Source of the DNA: Larkinella soli
GTDB lineage: Bacteria; Bacteroidota; Bacteroidia; Cytophagales; Spirosomataceae
Length of the DNA stretch: 64,000 nucleotides
NCBI RefSeq assembly: GCF_003703975.1
Contig: NZ_QTJY01000001.1
Location: forward strand, 620,001 to 684,000
Direction of reading: 5' to 3'
Position 1 is the stretch's first letter; each line of letters opens with the position of its first letter. This document shows, one piece after another, positions 34,163 to 40,668 of the stretch. The position numbers were made by a program, and so were the translations under genes. Under the pieces are notes generated by a model. It did no database searches. It saw nothing but the letters and a program-made list of their open reading frames with translations, and was not told the origin of the DNA.

Positions 34163-34372
34163 TTAGCTTATGGCCTGATTCTTCCCCATTGATTCTTTTA
34201 AGCCTTTCCTCGCAAAAAAGGTATACTTAAGTACCCGCAGAAACTTTTTCATCTTTTCCGTTGATTCGGCTTTTCGATCCATTTACTCGGAATCTCATCC
34301 TTCCTTTACCGGGATTGGTTTTTCTTTCGTTCCACTTCTGAAGTGGTATGAATAATCAATCTCCGTATTTGG

Positions 34373-34408
34373 TAAAGCCGAGCCTCCTGGGTTTCGGCTT
34401 TATTTTTT
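34373..34408 (+). terminator. Terminator-like hairpin on the plus strand, upstream of the 34.5 kb membrane gene
   Basis: TAAAGCCGA at 34373-34381 pairs perfectly with TCGGCTTTA at 34394-34402, followed by six T residues at 34403-34408. It lies about 130 bp before the next plus-strand gene, so it could be an attenuator for it or the end of a small RNA starting after 34162. Confidence 0.75.
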
Positions 34409-34538
34409 GCCGGAGCCTCATCAGTGACCTGATATCGGAATCCGGCCTCCTAACGGGCGAAAGTTGGAAAAGCCCTGTCCGGGGAAGAATATACGGCACT
34501 CCGGAAAAAAATAGGCCGATATATGAAGGAATGAGATT

Positions 34539-35024
34539 GTGAAGCGAATCGATTTTTATTTTCTTAGCACCTCTGTCCTAAAACCGAAAAAAATGCTGTC
34601 CTGGCGAAAGCCCACCCCTACCCTGGTCGGAGACGATCCCGAGGTGAAATCTGAGCCGGTCACCAATGCGGCCAAATCGGGGAAACGCGCGAAATCCGGA
34701 AAGAAAAAGGCCCGCCGACCCGGAAAACCGTATCGAATGAATCTCCCCAAAGCGCTGCTCTGGCTGCTTATTCTTCTCATTGGTTTATTGACCGCCTTCT
34801 TCTGGTACCGTCTGGCGCTTTGGATCTTTGCCAAACCCGATCACGACTCGGTGGGCTGGTTCACGGTGCTGTGCCTCCCCGCCGTCTATGTAGGCCGGCT
34901 GCTGGGCAGAATTACCCTTGCGATTCAGGCGTTGAAATCCTTTTTAAATCGCGTCCCTTCCCTGATTTCGGTGGTTAAACGGTCGCCGGAAACGACCGGG
35001 GACCGTCGATTTAACACTACTTAA
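34539..35024 (+). CDS. Hypothetical membrane protein, 161 residues
   Basis: The start is GTG at 34539, preceded by AAGGA at 8 bp; an ATG at 34593 (MLSWRKPTPTLVGD) is an alternative but lacks a ribosome-binding site. A very basic N-terminal tail (about 45-65, KSGKRAKSGKKKARRPGKPY) precedes two hydrophobic segments (about 72-95, LLWLLILLIGLLTAFFWY, and about 105-130). It is predicted to be an inner-membrane protein with a cytoplasmic basic tail. I do not recognise the family. The start GTG overlaps the TGA of a 64-codon frame. Its last codons overlap TTAAC repeats that may control the next gene. Confidence 0.6.
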   Translation: MKRIDFYFLSTSVLKPKKMLSWRKPTPTLVGDDPEVKSEPVTNAAKSGKRAKSGKKKARRPGKPYRMNLPKALLWLLILLIGLLTAFFWYRLALWIFAKPDHDSVGWFTVLCLPAVYVGRLLGRITLAIQALKSFLNRVPSLISVVKRSPETTGDRRFNTT

Positions 35025-35037
35025 CACTAAATAACAG
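35011..35037. promoter_or_regulatory. Three 10-bp-phased TTAAC-type direct repeats upstream of the GLPGLI gene
   Basis: TTAACACTAC at 35011-35020, TTAACACTAA at 35021-35030 and the degenerate ATAACAGTCC at 35031-35040 form a 10 bp array ending about 55 bp before the ATG at 35095. The first copy overlaps the stop region of the preceding gene. The pattern matches the array upstream of the histidine kinase operon at 29074-29113, so the response regulator at 26845-27522 is the natural candidate to bind it. Confidence 0.7.
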
Positions 35038-35094
35038 TCCTTTACAAGCCGGGTCGCCAACTTTGGGGCATCGATCAATCAACCCGTTTCGACG

Positions 35095-35892
35095 ATGCAA
35101 ACCAACCGATTCCTGGCCGGAACCCTCCTGGCCCTGACCCTGGCCGCCACAACCGCCGACGCCCAGACCACATCCCGGACTGTCAAGTCCGGAACTATCC
35201 AGTATGAGGTCAGCCGGCGCATCGATCCGTCCCAGATGCGGATCGTCATCAACGGCGCCGAAGTGAAACCCGGCAGCGCCGACTTCCCGGCCGACATCCC
35301 CGACACCCGGACCTTCTCCCAGAAACTGACCTTCGCCGGCAACTACGCCCGGGAAGAACACGACGAAGCCGTAGGCATGATCCGCCGGATCGACGGCAAC
35401 GGCCCCGGCCAGGCCGTCCGGATCGAACCGCCCGTCCGGGAATGGACCTATTTCGATCTGGCCAACCGGAAACTGATTCAGGTGCTTCAGGTCAAAAAAG
35501 ACTCCGTCCAAACGGAAAGTTTCCGCGCCGAATCGCCCTTCAACCAGGTGGCCGGCTGGAAAGATATCGACAAGACCAAAAAAATTGCGGGTCTCAGCTG
35601 CCGGAAAGCCACCGTCCCGTTCAAAAACGAAACCTATACGGTCTGGTACACGACCGAACTCCCCTTCACCTACTCGCCCGTCAACGGTCTGATGCCGGAA
35701 AAAGGCGTCGTGCTGGAAATTGAAGGCTCACAGGAAGCCTACAAAGCCGTTAAAATCGACACCAGTCCGGTCGCTGAAGCCGACTTGAAACCCGGCATCC
35801 AGGCCAAAACCATCACGCCCGACGAGCTGCAGGAGCAACGCCGGAAAGCCATGGCCGGCTTTCGGCAAAGGACGATGCGGAGACTTGACTAA
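35095..35892 (+). CDS. GLPGLI family exported protein
   Basis: 265 residues with a signal peptide (about 1-24, ending TADAQ). The protein follows the GLPGLI family pattern: SRTVKSGTIQYEVSRRIDPS near the start, QKLTFAGNYAREEHDEA, DIDKTKKIAGLSCRKATVPF, and the namesake segment, here NGLMPEKGVVLEIEG rather than GLPGLI. The C-terminal part is charged (PDELQEQRRKAMAGF). The function is unknown; these proteins are periplasmic or surface exposed and are often followed by an outer-membrane barrel protein, as here (63 bp downstream). TTAAC repeats upstream point to control by a two-component regulator. Confidence 0.88.
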   Translation: MQTNRFLAGTLLALTLAATTADAQTTSRTVKSGTIQYEVSRRIDPSQMRIVINGAEVKPGSADFPADIPDTRTFSQKLTFAGNYAREEHDEAVGMIRRIDGNGPGQAVRIEPPVREWTYFDLANRKLIQVLQVKKDSVQTESFRAESPFNQVAGWKDIDKTKKIAGLSCRKATVPFKNETYTVWYTTELPFTYSPVNGLMPEKGVVLEIEGSQEAYKAVKIDTSPVAEADLKPGIQAKTITPDELQEQRRKAMAGFRQRTMRRLD

Positions 35893-36041
35893 TTGTTGAA
35901 TTGTTGAATGATAGAATTGTTGAATTTGCTCCGCAACGTTTGACGACAGATACTGATGAACATCCTTAAAAAATTTCGGAGGCTCCGGGCCGGCAGCGCA
36001 GCCCATTCTATCCTTCAGCAATTCATTTATTCAACAATTCT
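35891..36041. repeat. AATTGTTG short repeats and a 13-bp inverted repeat around the barrel gene start
   Basis: AATTGTTG occurs three times between 35891 and 35922. AGAATTGTTGAAT (35913-35925) is the exact reverse complement of ATTCAACAATTCT (36029-36041), which lies inside the signal-peptide coding part of the barrel gene. The arms enclose the start codon at 35956, so the mRNA could fold over the start. Confidence 0.75.
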
Positions 36042-38871
36042 CATGCTTCCCCACCTCGCCTTCCCCCAGTCCCTCCTGCGCGGGGTGGTGCTGGATTCGG
36101 TGTCGCAAAAGCCGCTGATGGAAGCGACGGTTTCGCTGCTCTCGGCACGCGACTCCGCTCTGGTAGAGTATATCATTACCGACGGCGAGGGCGGCTATTT
36201 CTTTAAGAATGTGGCCGAAGGGCGGTATCGGGTGCTGGTTACCTACGTCGGTTACCGAAACGGGGCGCTGGCCCTCACGATCCCGAAAGGCAAACAGACC
36301 GTGGTCGCCGACACCATCCGGATGAACCCCCGTTCCATCGACCTGAACGAGGTGATCGTGAAGCAGGAAGCTCCGCCGATCACGGTAAAACAGGATACCG
36401 TCGAGTTCAATGCCGGCTCGTTCAAAACCCGGCCCAACGCCCAGGTGGAGGAAATGCTGAAGAAACTACCGGGCGTGGAGGTCGACCGCGACGGCACCAT
36501 CAAGGCGCAGGGCCAGGAAGTCAAAAAGGTGCTGGTAGACGGAAAACCGTTTTTCGGAGACGACCCTAAAATGGCCACCCGCAACCTCCCCGCCGATATC
36601 ATCGACAAAATTCAGCTCTACGACCAGCAGAACGACCAGTCGCAGTTTTCGGGAATCGACGACGGGAACCGGGAGAAAACCATCAACCTGACGACTAAAA
36701 AAGACAAACGCAAAGGTACCTTCGGGCAGCAGTCCATCGGCATCGGGTCAAACGAAAACGACAGGAATCAGCCCCGGTATGCAGCCCGGGTCAACCTGAA
36801 CCGTTTCAACGGCAACCGCCAGTTTTCGCTCATCACCCAGGCCAACAACATCAACCAGCAGGGTTTTACCAATCAGAGCCTGTTTGGCGGAGGAGCCGGG
36901 CTGGGGGCCGGTTTCGGAGGGGGCGGGCAAGTGGTCATCGACGGGGGCCGGGGTTCAAGCCGAGGGGGCGGTAATTCAGGCGGTAACAACAACGCCATCA
37001 CCCGCACACTGGCCGGGGGGCTGAACTACCACGACGAAATCGGCAAAAAAGTAGACCTGACGGCCAGCTACTTCCTGAACAATCTCAACACCCTGACCGA
37101 ACAGCAAAGCCGGCGGCAATACGCCCTGCCCGATACCTCCTACCTAACCGATCAGGACAGCCGTTCGCGGAACGAAACCATGAGCCATCGGTTCAATATG
37201 CGGCTCAACTACCAGCTCGATTCGCTCACCACGCTTCGAATTGTTCCGTCGTTTACGGTCCAGAACTCGGCTTACAACAGCACCAACTTCTCCCAAACCT
37301 TTGCCGACGACCGGAGCCTGCTGAACACCAGCCGGACGGCCTACCGCTCGAACGGGGACGGCATTTCCGGAAATAACAACCTCTTGCTGATGAGGAAGTT
37401 CCGACGAAAAGGAAGAACGCTTTCGCTGAACTGGAACACGGCCGTCAATAACCAGGACACGGAGGGTTTCATCGAGTCGGCCAATGAATTTTTCGGATCG
37501 GCGGGCGGGTCGCGCAGCCAGAATTTTCGCCAGCGAAGCGAGCAGGAAAGCCGGTCGGTGACCCATACCGTCAATCTGGCCTATACCGAGCCGCTTTCAC
37601 TGACCAAATCGCTGGAGTTCCATTATAATATCCAGGCCAACCGGAACCGCTCTAACCGCACAGTTGCCGATTTTAACGAACAGACGGGCCAGTTCGACCG
37701 GTTTAACCCCGCGCTGAGCAATGAGTTCCTGAACAACTTCTCGACGAACCGGGCCGGGTCCACCTTTCAGAACAAACGGCTCAAATTTACCTACGCCCTC
37801 GGGCTGGACCTTCAGGTGGCGAACCTTCGCAGCGATAACCGCTCCCGCGACAGCGTCCTGAACCGGCAGTTTACAAACCTGCTGCCCAATGCCCTGTTCA
37901 CCTACACCTTCGCCCGGAATCGTTCGCTTCGGATCAATTACCGGAGCCGGATCAACGCGCCCTCGGTGTCGCAGCTCCAGCCGGTGCCCGACAATACCAA
38001 TCCGCTGAACATCCGCATCGGAAACCCGAACCTGAAGCCGGAATATATCCATGCGGTTTCGCTGATGTACAATACCTTTCAGCAGACCACCTTCCGCAGC
38101 TTCTTCGCGGCCCTGAATGCCTCCCGCACGGACAACAGGATCGTGAGCGCCACGACCTTCGACAACCGGGGCGCCCAAACCACCCGGCCGGTCAACACCG
38201 ACGGCAATTACAGCCTCAACGGGTTTATGGGCATCGGCCGGCGGATTCGACCCCTCAAGGCGAACCTGAACTTCAACACAAATGTCGCCTACAACCGGAA
38301 CAACAGCTTCGTCAACCGCCAGTTGAACCGGTCCGACAACTGGACGGTCGGGCAGGGCGTCGGTCTGAGTTCGAACTTCAACGAAAAACTGGAGTTCAGC
38401 GTGGGCGGAAACGTCAACTACCAGACGGCCCGGTATTCCCTCCAGAGCAGCCAGAATACCGAATTTTTCAACAAATCACTGACGGCAGACGTCTATTACC
38501 AGCTTCCGTTTCGATTCTTCGTCACCTCGGATATGGTATGGAATAATTACTCGGGAAAGTCGGCCGGGGCGGTGCAGAATTTCGCGCTCTGGAACGCGGC
38601 GATCGCGCGGCAGCTGTTCAAAAACCGGCAGGGCGAACTTCGGCTTCAGGTCTACGACCTGCTGAACCAGAACCGGAGCATCAACCGAAATGTGACGGAA
38701 ATTTATACGGAGGAAATCAGAAGCCGGGTCCTGAACCGGTATTTCATGATCAGTTTTACGTATAATCTGAGAAGGTTCGGCAGCCCGGCGGGCCGCAGAA
38801 ACGGAGCGCCGGAAGATCGCGACCGCTTTTTCGACCAGCCGGGACTACCCCGGCCCCGGATCGGAGGTTAG
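35956..38871 (+). CDS. Outer-membrane beta-barrel protein (TonB-receptor-like) with carboxypeptidase-regulatory domain
   Basis: 971 residues. The signal region is long (residues 1-38, with LQQFIYSTILMLPHLAFPQ). Next come a carboxypeptidase-regulatory-like sandwich (about 40-115, RGVVLDSVSQKPLMEATVSL), a plug-like domain (VKQDTVEFNAGSFKTRPNAQ, VEEMLKKLPGVEVDRDGTIK, KKVLVDGKPFFGDDPKMATR) and an OMP_b-brl_3-type barrel. A Gly-rich low-complexity insert lies at about 313-348. There is no SusD partner and no STN domain. It follows the GLPGLI gene by 63 bp, a pairing common in Bacteroidota, and is likely coregulated with it. The substrate is unknown. Its stop overlaps the stop of the converging gene by 4 bp. 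Confidence 0.9.
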   Translation: MNILKKFRRLRAGSAAHSILQQFIYSTILMLPHLAFPQSLLRGVVLDSVSQKPLMEATVSLLSARDSALVEYIITDGEGGYFFKNVAEGRYRVLVTYVGYRNGALALTIPKGKQTVVADTIRMNPRSIDLNEVIVKQEAPPITVKQDTVEFNAGSFKTRPNAQVEEMLKKLPGVEVDRDGTIKAQGQEVKKVLVDGKPFFGDDPKMATRNLPADIIDKIQLYDQQNDQSQFSGIDDGNREKTINLTTKKDKRKGTFGQQSIGIGSNENDRNQPRYAARVNLNRFNGNRQFSLITQANNINQQGFTNQSLFGGGAGLGAGFGGGGQVVIDGGRGSSRGGGNSGGNNNAITRTLAGGLNYHDEIGKKVDLTASYFLNNLNTLTEQQSRRQYALPDTSYLTDQDSRSRNETMSHRFNMRLNYQLDSLTTLRIVPSFTVQNSAYNSTNFSQTFADDRSLLNTSRTAYRSNGDGISGNNNLLLMRKFRRKGRTLSLNWNTAVNNQDTEGFIESANEFFGSAGGSRSQNFRQRSEQESRSVTHTVNLAYTEPLSLTKSLEFHYNIQANRNRSNRTVADFNEQTGQFDRFNPALSNEFLNNFSTNRAGSTFQNKRLKFTYALGLDLQVANLRSDNRSRDSVLNRQFTNLLPNALFTYTFARNRSLRINYRSRINAPSVSQLQPVPDNTNPLNIRIGNPNLKPEYIHAVSLMYNTFQQTTFRSFFAALNASRTDNRIVSATTFDNRGAQTTRPVNTDGNYSLNGFMGIGRRIRPLKANLNFNTNVAYNRNNSFVNRQLNRSDNWTVGQGVGLSSNFNEKLEFSVGGNVNYQTARYSLQSSQNTEFFNKSLTADVYYQLPFRFFVTSDMVWNNYSGKSAGAVQNFALWNAAIARQLFKNRQGELRLQVYDLLNQNRSINRNVTEIYTEEIRSRVLNRYFMISFTYNLRRFGSPAGRRNGAPEDRDRFFDQPGLPRPRIGG

Positions 38872-39464
38872 GAGAGTCGAAGAACGCGTCTGACCGCGGC
38901 CAGCGCCTTTGAAAAAGCGGCCGGGTCGGCGGTTTTCACCTCCGGCTTCAGGTCGGTTTCCAGCCCGGTTTTCCGCAGTTCGGGAAGGCCGGTGTAGGCC
39001 CACATCACGAGGGTGGTGTGGGCCTTTTTTGCCAGCAGGGTATCGTCGCTCTGGAGCAAATCCCACAGGAACGCAGCGGCTTCGGGGCTGCCTTTCATTT
39101 CGATCAGGGCTAAAAATACCTCGTCGAGGCAGGTTTCCCGATGTTCTTTCAGGATTCCGACCAGTTTCGAAAAGGCCGCCGGATAGCCGGTCATCCGCCA
39201 CAACTGACTGACCAGTACGGTTTTCCGCCGGGAAGAAGCCGTTTCCAGCAGGGACTCCACCTGGGGAATCAGCCCTTCGGCCTGGTGGTATTCGAGATTT
39301 TCGATGATCTGTTTCAGAATGGAGGGGCTGTCCTCCACGGAAAGCCGGTCCCGGTACTGGTCGAGGAGTTCGGCTTTCCATTGGGCTTCCTCGGCGGGGG
39401 TGGCGTTGTAGACGTCGCCGAAACCATCCTTATAAATGTAGAAGGTTTTGCCGCCGTTCATCAT
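38868..39464 (-). CDS. HEAT-repeat-like hypothetical protein, 198 residues
   Basis: The ATG at 39464 is preceded by AAGGAG at a good distance on the coding strand and is preferred over the GTG 21 bp upstream. The protein has a short N-terminal part (MNGGKTFYIYKDGFGDVYNA) then helix-rich repeats of HEAT type: IIENLEYHQAEGLIPQVESL, SSRRKTVLVSQLWRMTGYPA, EVFLALIEMKGSPEAAAFLW, LLAKKAHTTLVMWAYTGLPE. No signal peptide, so it is cytoplasmic and probably a binding scaffold. It ends 4 bp inside the converging barrel gene and starts 30 bp after the M42 peptidase stop, forming a probable two-gene unit with it. Confidence 0.75.
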   Translation of the reverse strand: MMNGGKTFYIYKDGFGDVYNATPAEEAQWKAELLDQYRDRLSVEDSPSILKQIIENLEYHQAEGLIPQVESLLETASSRRKTVLVSQLWRMTGYPAAFSKLVGILKEHRETCLDEVFLALIEMKGSPEAAAFLWDLLQSDDTLLAKKAHTTLVMWAYTGLPELRKTGLETDLKPEVKTADPAAFSKALAAVRRVLRLS

Positions 39465-39494
39465 GTACAACTCCTTCGAAGTCACGGCGACCGG

Positions 39495-40565
39495 TTATTT
39501 GAGGTATCGAAAATCTTCGTTGCCTTTGAGTGCCAGCAGAGTTTCGTACATCAGCCGGATCACCGCCGTCACGTCGTCCTTGTGAACCGTTTCGACGGTA
39601 GTGTGCATGTATTTCAGCGGCAGGGAAATCAGCGCCGAAGCGATGCCCTCGGTGGCATAGGCGAACGAGTCCGTATCGGTTCCGGTCGACCGGCTCACGG
39701 CCTGTCGCTGGAACGGTATTTCCTTTTCCTGCGCCACCCGGATGATGAAATCCCGCACGTTGTTCTGGACCGCCGGGCCGTAACAGATCACCGGGCCGCC
39801 CCCGGCTTTCAGATCGCCCTGCTCCTTTTTATCATATTTGGGGGATTGGGTGTCATGGGTAACATCGGTAATGATCGCCAGATCAGGCCGTAAGCGCCGG
39901 GCAATCATCTCCGCCCCCCGCAGGCCGATCTCCTCCTGCACCGAATTGACGACATACAGGGTGAACGGAAGCCGAACGTTGTTTTCCTTCAGTTGCCGGG
40001 CCACCTCTGCGATCATGTAACCGCCCATCCGGTTGTCGAGCGCCCGGCCGACGAAATACCGGTTGTTGAGTTCGAACAGGCCGTCGGAGAAGGTGCAGAC
40101 CGTTCCGACGTGAATGCCCTTCTCCTCCACCTCCTGGCGGCTGGCGGCTCCTACGTCGATGAACAGTTCATTTACTTTCGGAACGGTGTCCTTCGCCAGA
40201 TCGCGGACGTGGATGGCCGGCCATCCGAACACGCCCTGCACCGGACCGTTCGGAGTGTGCAGATTGACCCGCATCGAAGGGGCAATCAGCGCATCCGAGC
40301 CGCCGTTGCGCCGGACATAAATGTAACCGTCGTCGGAGATATAATTGACGAACCAGGAGATTTCGTCGGAATGGGCTTCGATTACCACCTTATAGTTCTG
40401 CCCCGGATTGATCACCCCCACGACGGTGCCGTAGGTGTCGACGATGTATTCATCGGTGAAGGGCCTGAGGTAATCGAGCCAGATCTGCTGCCCCGACGAC
40501 TCGAAACCGGTCGGGGAGGCATTGTTGAGGTACTCGTAGAGGAATTTCTTACTTTGGTCGGTCAT
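39495..40565 (-). CDS. M42 family metallopeptidase (glutamyl aminopeptidase/endoglucanase type)
   Basis: 356 residues from the ATG at 40565 (MTDQSKKFLYEYLNNASPTG), the family-typical beginning; an 18-codon upstream extension is not expected. The two-metal site is visible: VIEAHSDEISWFV (His, Asp), GRALDNRMGGYMIAEV (Asp), SVQEEIGLRGAEMI (Glu-Glu), TDVTHDTQSP (Asp) and KYMHTTVETV (His). Tetrahedral aminopeptidases of this type release N-terminal residues from peptides in the cytoplasm; the M42 family is often misnamed cellulase. A terminator separates it from the TonB receptor operon upstream. Confidence 0.94.
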   Translation of the reverse strand: MTDQSKKFLYEYLNNASPTGFESSGQQIWLDYLRPFTDEYIVDTYGTVVGVINPGQNYKVVIEAHSDEISWFVNYISDDGYIYVRRNGGSDALIAPSMRVNLHTPNGPVQGVFGWPAIHVRDLAKDTVPKVNELFIDVGAASRQEVEEKGIHVGTVCTFSDGLFELNNRYFVGRALDNRMGGYMIAEVARQLKENNVRLPFTLYVVNSVQEEIGLRGAEMIARRLRPDLAIITDVTHDTQSPKYDKKEQGDLKAGGGPVICYGPAVQNNVRDFIIRVAQEKEIPFQRQAVSRSTGTDTDSFAYATEGIASALISLPLKYMHTTVETVHKDDVTAVIRLMYETLLALKGNEDFRYLK

Positions 40566-40603
40566 TCTGTCCTTTGGGTTATCGAGCCATGCTTCAAACC
40601 AAA

Positions 40604-40642
40604 CAAAAACAGCCGACAATTCCCAACTGCCGACTGTTTTTG
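40604..40642 (-). terminator. Long-stem terminator after the TonB receptor gene
   Basis: CAAAAACAG at 40604-40612 pairs with CTGTTTTTG at 40634-40642; inner bases extend the stem further with one mismatch. On the minus strand the stem is followed by U-rich sequence. It closes the sigma-FecR-solenoid-receptor locus and separates it from the M42 peptidase gene. Confidence 0.75.
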
Positions 40643-40668
40643 TATGGGCTGCGGAAGTCCGGCCCGGA

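Larger units (their letters stand above)
33870..34538. other. Intergenic region with several hairpins and three terminator-like structures
   Basis: About 670 bp without a confident gene. It holds a minus-strand terminator (34016-34051), plus-strand terminators at 34136-34162 and 34373-34408, a CTTTCTTT/AAAGAAAG hairpin near 34101-34127, and a CCACTTC/GAAGTGG hairpin at 34332-34346. An open frame of 64 codons (34348-34542) runs through the third terminator and its TGA overlaps the GTG start of the next gene; I treat it as a possible leader ORF only. The structure suggests one or two small RNAs or an attenuated leader. Confidence 0.5.
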
